Shown piece after piece: positions 51,087 to 60,419 of a stretch of 64,000 nt of DNA. The DNA is taken from the NCBI RefSeq assembly GCF_030160835.1, contig NZ_BSPC01000023.1, forward strand, positions 62,001 through 126,000. The letters run 5' to 3'. The first letter of the stretch is position 1. Each line of letters begins with the position of its first letter. A program made the position numbers and the translations under genes. The notes under the pieces are model-generated. The model did no database searches. It worked only from the letters and a program-made list of their open reading frames with translations, and had not been told where the DNA came from. Origin of the DNA: Labrys miyagiensis. Its GTDB lineage: Bacteria > Pseudomonadota > Alphaproteobacteria > Rhizobiales > Labraceae.

Positions 51087-51714
51087 AGATTTCCATTCGA
51101 GGCCCGCGATCGACCTTGATTTCGCGGAAGAGAGGACTGTCGTTCGATTTGACACCCACAGGGTTGTCCTTTGACTTCACTGTGATATCGACCTTGCCGT
51201 GTGGGCCTCGAGCGCCGGTTATGGTGGCCGCCTTCTTTGCTGCGGTGTCGAATGCAGAAGGGCGAGGCGGCAGCGCGGCGACGTCGGGCGCCTTGGCGCC
51301 AAAGCGCTGCGCAATAGCGCGGAAACCGGCCGCCACGTCTTCACCGCCAGTTCGCAGGATGCCAGCCCCAGCGCCGATACCGGCGCCAACGACCGGTTCG
51401 GCCATCTGCATGTCTGTTGGGGCCTGTCCAAGCAGCTTCTGGTTTTCGCATGAGCCCGTCGTAAGCTCGACGGCCTGCGACACCGCGTTGACGCCCATTT
51501 CAGACGTAACCTTGGCAACTACTGTCTTGCCGGCTCCTCCCAAGGCGAGCGTAGCCAGGTTCATCGGGTCGCGGATGGTAAAGCCGCCTATCGCGCCACC
51601 GGCGATAGAGCCAAGGGCGCCCATGAAGGTCGAGCACGAATAGTCGTCGGCCACAGTGTCCGCATAGCCCTTCGCCTTCCCCCTGAGGTGGTCGAACATC
51701 TGGTCGTAGTTCAT
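51085..51714 (-). CDS. Unknown protein with glycine-rich hydrophobic segments
   Basis: A 209-residue protein beginning MNYDQMFDHLRGKAKGYADT. Hydrophobic glycine-rich segments (GALGSIAGGAIGGFTIRDPM, VGAGIGAGAGIL) are separated by a polar stretch, with a basic C-terminus. Such glycine-rich hydrophobic helices occur in phage internal and membrane-penetrating virion proteins and in secreted toxins. I cannot assign it. Flanked by repeat E copy 2. Confidence 0.45.
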   Translation of the reverse strand: MNYDQMFDHLRGKAKGYADTVADDYSCSTFMGALGSIAGGAIGGFTIRDPMNLATLALGGAGKTVVAKVTSEMGVNAVSQAVELTTGSCENQKLLGQAPTDMQMAEPVVGAGIGAGAGILRTGGEDVAAGFRAIAQRFGAKAPDVAALPPRPSAFDTAAKKAATITGARGPHGKVDITVKSKDNPVGVKSNDSPLFREIKVDRGPRMEI

Positions 51715-52286
51715 GACGCCGGGATATTGCAGTAGGTAGACCTAAAGAGGTCGCAGTCACGGTGTTATGGCTGTGCGGCCCAGGGGCGAGTTCTATCCTA
51801 GGCGTCGCACCGCCGGTCGATGGGAGATTTGTTGCTCACTAGCCAGATGTTTAGTCTCGCCGCCCGTCAGTTTGAAATTATTGAGCAAAAATAATAACAT
51901 AAGAGTGCCCAGTTTTATCTTATCCGGCGCGCCATTTTCCCCCACTCCATAACAAAGCCGGGCACCGGGTCTGTATCTGACCCCTTGGTGATCTTCGTCG
52001 CAGGCATGATGAATGCGGATTTGCGCCCAATGCAGGATCGAATGGCCGACTCGGGCGTAGTTCGGACGCCCAGAATCGGGCTGCAGGTGTCCGGCATCGG
52101 CCAACGCCGGTCGTTCCAGAGCGGCCGCTCAGCTCACTCTCCCGCGAGGGCGGCGAAACCTCCGATTTATGCAAATCTGTAATCAATCGGATGTCCATAT
52201 CTCGTTTGCGGCAACTGTGCTCCCACGGCTAGGCTCTCCCTCATCAAAATAAGAGTGAGACGTTCAGGCTTCGGGGAACCATCTTC
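51715..52286. other. Gene-free stretch holding repeat E copy 2
   Basis: No convincing gene. Repeat E copy 2 is at about 51868-51936. The rest shows short frames without motifs, and the upstream signals of the ABC operon should lie in its last 100 bases. Confidence 0.5.
51868..51936 (+). repeat. Repeat family E, copy 2
   Basis: Shares AGTGCCCAG, TTTATC and GCGCGCCATTT with copy 1 in the same order and orientation. The two bracket the lower-GC segment of 49.0-51.7 kb. Confidence 0.6.
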
Positions 52287-53171
52287 ATGGGCGATATCGA
52301 AAGCGCCGGGTCGGGTCGATTTATCATCGTGCCACGACGAAGAATCGGCACGAAAATTCTCGCCGTCGTTTTCATTGTCCTGCTTCTCCTGCTGGTCAGG
52401 GCCTTCTGGGTCGGTGACATCGCGTGGAGCTATGTCGGCGGCAATCTCTTCTCCCCGAGTGTCCTTGCAGGCGTTGTCAACTCCATCATCATGACCTTTT
52501 GCGCGATGGCGCTCGGCATCGTGCTCGGTGTGATCGCCGCCATCATGCGCATGTCGGCCAATCCGGTGCTAAGGAATGTCTCGATTGGCTACATATGGCT
52601 GTTCCGGGGCACGCCGGCGCTTCTGCAACTGCTGCTCTGGTTCAATCTTGCGCTGATTTTCCCCACGATCGGGATCCCGGGTCTCTTCTCGTTGAGAACC
52701 GTGGACGTCATGACGCCCTTCGTTGCCGCCTTCCTTGGTCTGGGTATTCAGCAAGGCGCCTATACGGCCGAAGTGGTGCGCGCCGGCATTCTTTCCATCG
52801 ACAAGGGCCAGGCTGAAGCCGCCCTTTCAATCGGAATGACGCCATTGCGCTCGATGCTGAAGATCGTTCTGCCCCAAGCCATGCGCGTAATCGTTCCACC
52901 TATCGGGAACGAAACCATTGGTATGGTCAAGCTCACGTCGCTCGCCAGCGTCATTCAATATGCCGAAGTGCTCAGAAGTGTCGAGGATATCTACTACGTC
53001 AATTCCCGTGTCATCGAACTGCTGATCGTTGCCGCGATTTGGTACATGGTCGTGGTCACCGTGCTTTCCATCGGCCAGGTCTTCGTCGAGCGTCATTTCT
53101 CCAAAGGCTGGGGCGGTCACCGGAACGCTGCGCAAACGGCTCAGCAGCCCCTCACCGAGGAGGCCGCGTGA
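52287..53171 (+). CDS. Polar amino-acid ABC transporter permease
   Basis: A 294-residue HisM/GlnP-type permease. After a polar start it has [20 protein letters not shown], the first membrane block, then [20 protein letters not shown], and the EAA motif in [20 protein letters not shown] near 190-210. The single polypeptide probably forms a homodimer, as no second permease is present. It shares one base with the next gene (TGATG). It heads an operon up to 59452. Confidence 0.87.
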   Translation: MGDIESAGSGRFIIVPRRRIGTKILAVVFIVLLLLLVRAFWVGDIAWSYVGGNLFSPSVLAGVVNSIIMTFCAMALGIVLGVIAAIMRMSANPVLRNVSIGYIWLFRGTPALLQLLLWFNLALIFPTIGIPGLFSLRTVDVMTPFVAAFLGLGIQQGAYTAEVVRAGILSIDKGQAEAALSIGMTPLRSMLKIVLPQAMRVIVPPIGNETIGMVKLTSLASVIQYAEVLRSVEDIYYVNSRVIELLIVAAIWYMVVVTVLSIGQVFVERHFSKGWGGHRNAAQTAQQPLTEEAA

Positions 53172-53932
53172 TGGACGCCCTGATCACCACTCACGGCCTG
53201 CAGAAATATTTCGGCTCCTTCCACGTCCTGCAGGATATCGACTTCTCGATCGCCAAAGGCGAGGTCGTCTGCATCATCGGTCCCTCCGGCTCGGGCAAGA
53301 GCACTTTCCTGCGCTGCATCAACCAGCTTGAAAGCATCGACGGCGGCTATGTCACGGTCGATGGCGAAATCGTCGGCTACCGCCGTGACGGCGACAAGCT
53401 CTACCCGTTGAGCGATCGGGAGATCGCGCGCCAACGACAATTGGTCGGCATGGTCTTCCAGCGGTTTCTTCTCTTCCCCCACAAGACGGTGCTGCAGAAC
53501 ATCATCGAAGGGCCGGTGGGCGTGCAGAAACGCCTGAAGGCCGAATGCATCAGTGAAGCCAAGACCCTGCTCAAGCGCGTTGGCCTCGCCCACAAGACGC
53601 ACGCCTATCCAGGCGAATTGTCGGGCGGTCAGCAGCAGCGCGTGGCAATCGCCCGCGCACTCGCGATGAAGCCGAAAGCGATGCTGTTCGACGAACCGAC
53701 CTCCGCGCTTGATCCGGAACTGGTCGGCGAGGTGCTGGGCGTGATGAAGGAACTTGCAGCCTCGGGAACCACCATGATCGTCGTCACGCACGAACTCGGC
53801 TTCTGCCGCGAGGTGGCTGACCGGGTGGTGTTCATGGATGCAGGCCGCATCGTCGAAACCGGAATGCCCACCGAAATACTCGAAAATCCCCAAAATCCCA
53901 GAGTGAAAAATTTCATTTCTGCGGTGCTCTGA
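53171..53932 (+). CDS. Polar amino-acid ABC transporter ATP-binding protein
   Basis: A 253-residue GlnQ/HisP-type ATPase. Walker A is GPSGSGKST near residue 36, the signature [20 protein letters not shown] near 150, and Walker [12 protein letters not shown] near 175, followed by the H-loop in [10 protein letters not shown]. An insert of about 15 residues between Walker A and the Q-loop ([20 protein letters not shown]) is somewhat longer than usual. It powers import by the neighbouring permease. Confidence 0.92.
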   Translation: MDALITTHGLQKYFGSFHVLQDIDFSIAKGEVVCIIGPSGSGKSTFLRCINQLESIDGGYVTVDGEIVGYRRDGDKLYPLSDREIARQRQLVGMVFQRFLLFPHKTVLQNIIEGPVGVQKRLKAECISEAKTLLKRVGLAHKTHAYPGELSGGQQQRVAIARALAMKPKAMLFDEPTSALDPELVGEVLGVMKELAASGTTMIVVTHELGFCREVADRVVFMDAGRIVETGMPTEILENPQNPRVKNFISAVL

Positions 53933-53964
53933 AAACCAAGAACAGCCTTCAAGAGGAGAATGTC

Positions 53965-54792
53965 ATGAAATTTATTCGCATAGCCGTCTCGGCCGCCGCC
54001 CTTCTTGCAGCCGGTACGGCGGCCGCACAAACCAAGCTCAACCTCATCAACGAGCATGAGCTTCGCGTTCTGACCAACCCGATCTATCCGCCCATGGAAT
54101 TCGTCAATCCCGATCAGGGCACGCTGGACGGCTTCGATGTCGACCTGATCAACGCCATCGCCAAGAAGCTCAATCTCAATGTCTTGTTCGTCACCTCCGC
54201 CTTCCAGGAACTCCAGAGCGGGCTTCAGACCGGACGCGGTGACATGATCATCTCCGGCATGAGCGACAATACGAAACGTCAGGCCAGCATGGATTTCGTC
54301 GACTACATCACGAGCGGTCCGATCCTCTTCACGATGAAGGCCAACGCAGACCAGTACAAGCAGACGACGGACTTCTGCGGCAAGACCGTCGCAGGCAGCC
54401 GTTCCACCTCCTTCGGCGAGAATGTGACGAGCTGGAGCGACGCCAACTGCGTGGGCAAAGGCAAACCGGCGATCAAGTTCGAAGGAACCGCCGATTCCAA
54501 CGCTGCCCGTCTCGGCATGAAGCAGGGCCGCTACGACGCCGTGGTGCAGGGTATCGAAACGATCGCCTACCAGATCCACCTTGAGCCCGACACCTACCAG
54601 CTCGTCGGCGACCCGCTGCTCAGCAACGATACCTTCGGGATGGGCTTCAAGAAGGACAATACGGGTCTTCGCGATGCGGTGGCCGGCGCCCTGGACGAAC
54701 TGATCAAGGACGGCTCCTACGACGCCATGCTCAAGAAGTGGGGCCTGGTGCATAACGCAGTGCCGAAGGCCGTCATCAACGGCGTGAAATAA
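53965..54792 (+). CDS. Polar amino-acid ABC transporter substrate-binding protein
   Basis: A 275-residue periplasmic family 3 binding protein. The signal peptide ends GTAAAQ (about residue 22). Segments typical of the family are NPIYPPMEFVNPDQGTLDGF, FDVDLINAIAKKLNLNVLFV and RGDMIISGMSDNTKRQASMD. The ATG has AAGAGGAG upstream. The ligand is unknown; the enzymes in the operon suggest a modified amino acid or amino dicarboxylate. Confidence 0.9.
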   Translation: MKFIRIAVSAAALLAAGTAAAQTKLNLINEHELRVLTNPIYPPMEFVNPDQGTLDGFDVDLINAIAKKLNLNVLFVTSAFQELQSGLQTGRGDMIISGMSDNTKRQASMDFVDYITSGPILFTMKANADQYKQTTDFCGKTVAGSRSTSFGENVTSWSDANCVGKGKPAIKFEGTADSNAARLGMKQGRYDAVVQGIETIAYQIHLEPDTYQLVGDPLLSNDTFGMGFKKDNTGLRDAVAGALDELIKDGSYDAMLKKWGLVHNAVPKAVINGVK

Positions 54793-54930
54793 GCAAAAAA
54801 GCGCCTTCAAGCCTTTCCGAATGCTCACGATTTTCAACCGGCCGTTCGGTCGGGACGGAAAGCCTTTGCCTTGAAAACCCGCGCCCGGTTTCCACCGGGC
54901 GCGGAGATATCGCGAAAGATACTCGCATAC

Positions 54931-55809
54931 ATGTCGCAGCCAGCTCCTTCCACCCACACGCTTTGGCCGGCCGGAAGACAATCCGCCGCCGCCCTTGCCT
55001 TCGATCTCGACGGCCCGACGGGAGACGCGATGCTCGACGGTTCGCTGCTCTCCAATCCCCGCTACTTCACGCAAGGATCCTACGGCCCGTGGCGCGCGCT
55101 ACCGAGATTGCTCGACCTGCTGGCAGCCTACGACCTCAAGGCCACCTTCTTCATCCCAACCTGGGTCGTTCAACACTGGCCCGAACGATGCGAACGCATT
55201 GTCGCCGAAGGTCATGAGGTCGGATATCACGGACATCGCCATGAGGTTTTCATCGACCTCAGCGTGAAGCAGCAATTGGACACCATGGAGCGATCGCGTC
55301 GGATTTTCCGCGATCGGCTCGGCGTGACGCCTATCGGCTTCAGAACACCGTCCGGCGACTGGAGCCATGAGACGGCCGCACTTCTTGATAATTTCGGCGT
55401 TGTCTATTCGAGTTCCATGCGTGGCGACGACCGTCCCTATTTCCACCCCTCCGACAAAGGCGTTGGGCTCGTCGAGATCCCGGCACGCTGGGACATCGAT
55501 GACTATACGGCCCTCGCCTACACCGAGGCACCGGATTTCCCGATCGGGCTCGACCGTATTTCCGACTATCGCGCCGTCGAGCGCAATTGGCGCGCGGAAT
55601 TTGAAGGCTATCACCGCGAAGGGCTCTGCTGGACAACGATCCTGCATCCGAAGGTCTGCGCCAAGCCGGGGCGCCTTTCGATCCTCGAGGGTCTGTTCAA
55701 GGCGATCCGGGGCAAGGGTGACGCCGTCTGGACGGCGCGCCTGGGCGACATCGCCCGGTGGTGGATCGAGCACCATTCTCAGACTGATACCCGAAAGCTG
55801 ACGGCATGA
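54931..55809 (+). CDS. NodB-type deacetylase/amidohydrolase, catalytic copy
   Basis: A 292-residue polysaccharide-deacetylase-family protein with intact metal-site residues: Asp25 and Asp27 in AFDLDGPT, His100 and His104 in GYHGHRHE, and the motif GFRTPSGDWS later. It has no signal peptide, so it acts in the cytoplasm, unlike cell-wall deacetylases. That points to a PuuE-type allantoinase or cyclic-imide hydrolase role on a small molecule (inference). The start at 54931 is chosen over an in-frame ATG at 54871. It overlaps the next gene by four bases. Confidence 0.82.
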   Translation: MSQPAPSTHTLWPAGRQSAAALAFDLDGPTGDAMLDGSLLSNPRYFTQGSYGPWRALPRLLDLLAAYDLKATFFIPTWVVQHWPERCERIVAEGHEVGYHGHRHEVFIDLSVKQQLDTMERSRRIFRDRLGVTPIGFRTPSGDWSHETAALLDNFGVVYSSSMRGDDRPYFHPSDKGVGLVEIPARWDIDDYTALAYTEAPDFPIGLDRISDYRAVERNWRAEFEGYHREGLCWTTILHPKVCAKPGRLSILEGLFKAIRGKGDAVWTARLGDIARWWIEHHSQTDTRKLTA

Positions 55810-56699
55810 ACGCGCAACGGCGGACAATTTGGCCGGAAGGCAAAAGCTGCGCCGTCATGGTGGCAGCTCTGTTCGACGATGGGGCCGATGCGGTGGCGGC
55901 AGAGCCGGATCTTGCCAACAGATCGAAAAGCTTCTCCGTCTGGCAGTATGGCGCGGCGCGCGGCGTTGAGCGTCTTTGCCGAGCCTTCGCAACCCTCGAC
56001 GTCAAGACCAGCTGGTTTCTGACCGCGGAGGTGGCCGATCGCCACGCCGGCCTCACGCGGAGCATCGCCTCCGCGGGACACGAGATCGCAAGCGCCGGCC
56101 TTTCCTTTGACCCCTATGATGCGCATTCGTCAGCCCAATCGCTCGAAAACCTCCGGCGCTCCAGGGATGTGCTGAGCGCGCTGGCAGCAAGGGAAACCAG
56201 CGGCTTTCGCCTGCCGCTGGGCAATTGGCCGCCGGGGTTCGACAAGGTCCTGCTGCAGGCAGGCTATGGCTGGTCGGCAAGCCTCAATGGCGACGACGTC
56301 CCCTACACCCATCCCTCCGGCCTCGTCGAAATTCCGCTTCACGTCGAGCTCGAGGACCGGCCCTATTTCCAGTTCAATTTCACGCCCGCCTTCCCGAAGG
56401 GCCTGGGCCGGATACCCGACTACGAAGGCGTCCTGCACAACTGGATCGCCGAGTTCGACGCCTATCGCCGTTTCGGCCTGTGCTACGTGATCCAGCTTCG
56501 ACCGGAATGGAGCGGGACACCAGGACGCATCTCGCTGGTCGAGGATCTCCTCCGTCATATCCTGAGCTTCGACGACGTCTGGATAGCCACCGGGGCCGAG
56601 ATCGCCGAACGCCAGCGGCGCTTCGGGCTCCCGATTGAAGACGACCATCCGATCCAGGTCTTCGAAGCCTATCGACGGGAGCCACCCATCGATGGCTGA
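55806..56699 (+). CDS. NodB-type paralogue lacking the metal-binding histidines
   Basis: A 297-residue relative of the preceding protein. It keeps the fold (LFDDGADA at the first motif, GFRLPLGNWPPG at the third) but has Ala97 and Phe101 in GHEIASAGLSFD where the upstream copy has His100 and His104. It is thus unlikely to bind the metal. The ATGA overlap with its partner suggests translation in equal amounts and a heteromeric complex in which this subunit is structural or substrate-binding (inference). Confidence 0.75.
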   Translation: MNAQRRTIWPEGKSCAVMVAALFDDGADAVAAEPDLANRSKSFSVWQYGAARGVERLCRAFATLDVKTSWFLTAEVADRHAGLTRSIASAGHEIASAGLSFDPYDAHSSAQSLENLRRSRDVLSALAARETSGFRLPLGNWPPGFDKVLLQAGYGWSASLNGDDVPYTHPSGLVEIPLHVELEDRPYFQFNFTPAFPKGLGRIPDYEGVLHNWIAEFDAYRRFGLCYVIQLRPEWSGTPGRISLVEDLLRHILSFDDVWIATGAEIAERQRRFGLPIEDDHPIQVFEAYRREPPIDG

Positions 56700-58056
56700 G
56701 ACTATTCTGGTCGCATTTGCCGGCAAGATCGCGGCGACGGACTTCTCCGATTTTCCTGAAGCCACGATCGGGAAAGCCAGGCTCCACATCCTGGATACAA
56801 TCGGGGTTTCGATAGCGGGCTCTACTTCCATCGAGACGAAGCTCGTGATTGAGGCCTCGGGGCTGAACAAGACAACCGGAGAGGCGTGCGTCTGGGGACT
56901 GCCGCTCAAGGCGGACGCCCGCACCGCAGCCTTCGTCAACGGCGTTTCGGCCCACGCCTTCGAACTCGACGACTCCGGCGGTTGCGATCACTCCGGCGCG
57001 GTCGTGCTGCCTGCCGTCATCGCAGCGCTCGAGACGAGCAATTCGCCGGTTGATGGTCGCCTTTTCCTCAAATCCGTCCTTCTGGGATATGAGGTGGGAC
57101 GCCGTGTTCTGGAAGCCACCGGGGGCTATGAGGCCCACAATGGCAATGGCTGGCATTCCACCGGCACTTGCGGAACCTTCGGCGCGGCGGCAGCCGTGGC
57201 GACGCTGATGGGGCTGGACGAAGACCGTATCGCCTCGGCGCTCGGTTGTGCGCTCTCCTATTCCGGCGGCACCTGGGCCTTCATCCATGATGGCGGGCCG
57301 GCCAAGAAACTTCATGCGGGACGCGCGGCCGAAGGCGGCCTGATCGCGGCGCGGCTCGCCAGGGCCGGCTTCGCGGGCCCCCGTTCGGCTCTTGACGCGA
57401 AGGCCTGGGGCAGCTTCTTCCAGACCTTTGGAGACCACCGGGCCGTGCCGGAGGTACTGTGTCATGAGTTCGGCCAAGACTGGCGGCTCAACCGTTGCTC
57501 CATCAAGCCGCACGCAACGTGCCGCGGCACGCATTCGGCCATCGACGCCGTCGATCATCTGCTGTCAGGGAATGGCTTGACGAGTTCGGACGTCGCTTCG
57601 CTCACCATCGACATGAGCGGCTTCCAATTCGGCATGTGCGGTCACAAGAGCTTGGGCTCGCGGGCACAGGCGCAGATGAGCCTCCCCTACGCGGTCGCCG
57701 CGCGCCTTCACTATGGCAAGGTCTCCCTCGCGGAACTCGAGGAAGGCGCCTGGCGCAATCCGGCGATCGACAAATGGCTGAACAGGCAGACCGTTCGGAT
57801 CAACGATGCGATGCGGGACGAGGACGAGCCTTCTGTGGAAATTCGCGCCCATGATGGCCGAAGCTTCGCCGCGACGGTGGAACACCCCCTGGGCGGGCCT
57901 CTCAACCCACTGAGCAATGAGCGCATTCTCGCCAAATACACGGATCTCGCCCACGCCGTTCTGCCGGAGGCGCGTGTGACCGCGCTCCGCGACATGATCC
58001 TCGACATCGACTCCATCGCCGACATCCGCCCGCTTATCGATCTGCTCAAACCGTGA
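56692..58056 (+). CDS. MmgE/PrpD-family protein
   Basis: A 454-residue MmgE/PrpD protein. Family segments include LHILDTIGVSIAGSTSIETK near residue 30, AHAFELDDSGGCDHSGAVVL near 88 and ETGGYEAHNGNGWHSTGTCG-like sequence near 150. Known members are 2-methylcitrate dehydratase, cis-aconitate decarboxylase and iminodisuccinate epimerase. Its coupling with an argininosuccinate-lyase-type enzyme favours an epimerase role on an N-linked dicarboxylate (inference). The start at 56692 overlaps the upstream gene by eight bases. Confidence 0.82.
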   Translation: MAETILVAFAGKIAATDFSDFPEATIGKARLHILDTIGVSIAGSTSIETKLVIEASGLNKTTGEACVWGLPLKADARTAAFVNGVSAHAFELDDSGGCDHSGAVVLPAVIAALETSNSPVDGRLFLKSVLLGYEVGRRVLEATGGYEAHNGNGWHSTGTCGTFGAAAAVATLMGLDEDRIASALGCALSYSGGTWAFIHDGGPAKKLHAGRAAEGGLIAARLARAGFAGPRSALDAKAWGSFFQTFGDHRAVPEVLCHEFGQDWRLNRCSIKPHATCRGTHSAIDAVDHLLSGNGLTSSDVASLTIDMSGFQFGMCGHKSLGSRAQAQMSLPYAVAARLHYGKVSLAELEEGAWRNPAIDKWLNRQTVRINDAMRDEDEPSVEIRAHDGRSFAATVEHPLGGPLNPLSNERILAKYTDLAHAVLPEARVTALRDMILDIDSIADIRPLIDLLKP

Positions 58057-58057
58057 G

Positions 58058-59452
58058 ATGACAATGGCCACCGCCTCGAACGCAACATGGTCGCCGCTCT
58101 TCAAGGAAGCCGTCTCGACCGACTTTCGCGACTTTCACGAATGCCTCGACCAGGACAAGCGCCTCGCACTTCATGATATCGCAGGCTCCAAAGTTCACGC
58201 CCGGATGCTCGCCCGCGCCGGGGTGCTGACGCCCCTGGAGCACGATGCCATCCAGAACGGCCTCGACACCATCGCCGAGGAGATGCGTTCTGGTGCCTTC
58301 CAGTGGAAAAAGGAGCTCGAGGACGTCCATATGAACGTCGAGAGCCGGCTGACCACGCTGATTGGCGAGGCCGGCAAGAAGTTGCACACCGCCCGTTCAC
58401 GCAATGATCAAGTCGCGACCGATATCCGCCTCTACGCCAGAACGGAACTCGATGCGCTTGGCGATGAACTCAAGGCGTTGATCCTCGCCTTTATCGATCT
58501 CGCCGAGCGTCATGCGGACGCGATCATGCCGGGCTTCACACATCTTCAGGTCGCCCAGCCCGTGACGTTCGGCCATCACATGATGGCTTATGCGGAGATG
58601 TTCCTTCGCGATCTCGAGCGCGTCGGCCAGGCGCGTGAGCGTCTCAACGTCTCTCCGCTCGGCGCGGCGGCGCTTGCTGGAACGAGCTATCCGATCGATC
58701 CCGACTTCAGCGCGCGGGAGCTTGGCTTTTCACGCGCTTTCCGCAATTCGCTCGATGCCGTCTCCGACCGCGACTACGTCGTTGATATCTGCGCGGCCGG
58801 TGCGATCATCATGGGCCACCTGTCGCGTTTTGCCGAAGAAGTCATCCTGTGGTGCACCCCGATGTTCGATTTCATCGAGGTCGGCGACCAGTTCTGCACG
58901 GGATCCTCGATCATGCCGCAGAAACGCAACCCGGATCTCGCCGAACTCATCCGTGGCAAGGCGGCGCGCGCGATCGGCAACCTGGCCACATCGGCCGCCT
59001 TGATGAAATCGCAGCCCCTGGCCTTCAACAAGGACCAGCAGGAGTCCAAACCGCCGCTCACGGACACACTCGAGAATGTGCGTGGCGCGGTGGCTGTCAC
59101 GGCCCAGATGCTGCCGACGATCAAGGTCAGGACTGAAAGAATGCGGGCTGCCGCCGAGCAAGGCTATTCGACTGCAACCGACCTGGCCGATTATCTCGTA
59201 CGGGCCGGCCTGCCATTCCGGGATGCCCACCATGCCGTGGCGGCGATCGTCGCTGCGGCGAGAGATCGGGGCTACGCCACGCTTTCCGAGATGCCGCTTG
59301 CGGCCCTGCAGGCGTTCGCCCCCGTCATTTCGGACAATGTGAAGGACGTGCTGACGACCGAAGGTTCGGTCGCCTGCCGCAGCCATCGCGGCGGCACGGC
59401 CCCCTGTCAGGTGCGGCGCGCCGCCGACGAGTTGCGCACCTTGCTTGAGTGA
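58058..59452 (+). CDS. Argininosuccinate-lyase-family C-N lyase
   Basis: A 464-residue member of the aspartase/fumarase superfamily closest to ArgH. Catalytic residues fall at the canonical numbers: Thr161-His162 in GFTHLQVAQP and Ser283 in GSSIMPQKRNPD, with the substrate motif HTARSRNDQVA near 110. It should eliminate an amine from a succinyl group, releasing fumarate. Because it lies inside an ABC/NodB/PrpD operon with a LysR gene, I think it is a catabolic paralogue rather than the biosynthetic argH, but real argininosuccinate cannot be excluded. Confidence 0.85.
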   Translation: MTMATASNATWSPLFKEAVSTDFRDFHECLDQDKRLALHDIAGSKVHARMLARAGVLTPLEHDAIQNGLDTIAEEMRSGAFQWKKELEDVHMNVESRLTTLIGEAGKKLHTARSRNDQVATDIRLYARTELDALGDELKALILAFIDLAERHADAIMPGFTHLQVAQPVTFGHHMMAYAEMFLRDLERVGQARERLNVSPLGAAALAGTSYPIDPDFSARELGFSRAFRNSLDAVSDRDYVVDICAAGAIIMGHLSRFAEEVILWCTPMFDFIEVGDQFCTGSSIMPQKRNPDLAELIRGKAARAIGNLATSAALMKSQPLAFNKDQQESKPPLTDTLENVRGAVAVTAQMLPTIKVRTERMRAAAEQGYSTATDLADYLVRAGLPFRDAHHAVAAIVAAARDRGYATLSEMPLAALQAFAPVISDNVKDVLTTEGSVACRSHRGGTAPCQVRRAADELRTLLE

Positions 59453-59546
59453 CACCGGAAGACCTGCTTTACCTTCGCAACAGTGCCTGTCCAATGACAA
59501 GCCATCGCGGAGAACGACGTTGAGACCGGCACTGCAGCCCAATCGA

Positions 59547-60419
59547 ATGCCGCCGTTGCAGACTCTGCAAACCTTTTCCGTCGTCGCGGAAACCGGCAGT
59601 TTCACCTTGGCTGCATCCGAGCTCAATCTCAGCCAGAGCGCCATCAGCCGTCAAATACAGCAGCTCGAGCATTATTTCGGATGCAGTCTTTTCCAACGCC
59701 ACACCCGCAAGGTGGTTCTCACCGAGCAGGGAGAAGCGATCGTTCCGATTGTCAACGGATTGCTCATCTCGCTCCGCAACTCCTTCGAGGCAACCCGGAA
59801 GAAGGGACGGTCTCTCACGGTGCGCATGCCCCCCACCTTCGCGCGGCGCTGGCTTCTTCCACGGCTGACGGATCTTCATGACCACCACGAGAATCTGAAC
59901 ATCACGATCGACACCGCCTGGTTCGCCCGCCCGGTCTTCGGGACCGGAGGCATCGATCTGCTGATCACCTATGGCAACGGCCATTGGCCCGGCATGCGTG
60001 TCGAGTTGCTTTTGCCTGAAAAACTCACCCCCATGTGCTCGCCTGAGCTTGCCGGCTCGCTCGGCGAGCCCGCGCGGATCGCGAGCCTGGCCAACTGCGT
60101 GCTGCTGCACTCCAACCCGCGCCAGAGCGACTGGGCGCTCTGGCTGCAGGCCGAAGGCGCCTATCAAATAACGGGGGCCCGAAACCAGATATTCGACACC
60201 CAGGATTTTGCGATGACGGCTGCGGCGAGTGGTTATGGTGTGACTATGGGTGACCTGCATCTCGCGCGACAAGATCTGGAAAGCGGCGCGCTCGTCACTC
60301 CCTTCCCGCGTATTATTGAAAGCGGATACGGCTACTACGCCATCTGCCCGGCACGGGCAGACGCAAAAGCCGGCGTATCCGATCTGATCGATTGGCTGGT
60401 AGGCGAGCGCCCGACGTAG
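59547..60419 (+). CDS. LysR-family regulator of the 52.3-59.5 kb operon
   Basis: A LysR protein of the GcvA type, 290 residues from this start. The helix-turn-helix is GSFTLAASELNLSQSAISRQ and IQQLEHYFGCSLFQRHTRKV follows. The effector domain starts near LTVRMPPTFARRWLLPRLTD. A TTG at 59520 with GGAG upstream gives a form nine residues longer and may be the true start. It follows the lyase gene in the same direction, so it may belong to the operon and respond to its substrate. Confidence 0.86.
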   Translation: MPPLQTLQTFSVVAETGSFTLAASELNLSQSAISRQIQQLEHYFGCSLFQRHTRKVVLTEQGEAIVPIVNGLLISLRNSFEATRKKGRSLTVRMPPTFARRWLLPRLTDLHDHHENLNITIDTAWFARPVFGTGGIDLLITYGNGHWPGMRVELLLPEKLTPMCSPELAGSLGEPARIASLANCVLLHSNPRQSDWALWLQAEGAYQITGARNQIFDTQDFAMTAAASGYGVTMGDLHLARQDLESGALVTPFPRIIESGYGYYAICPARADAKAGVSDLIDWLVGERPT

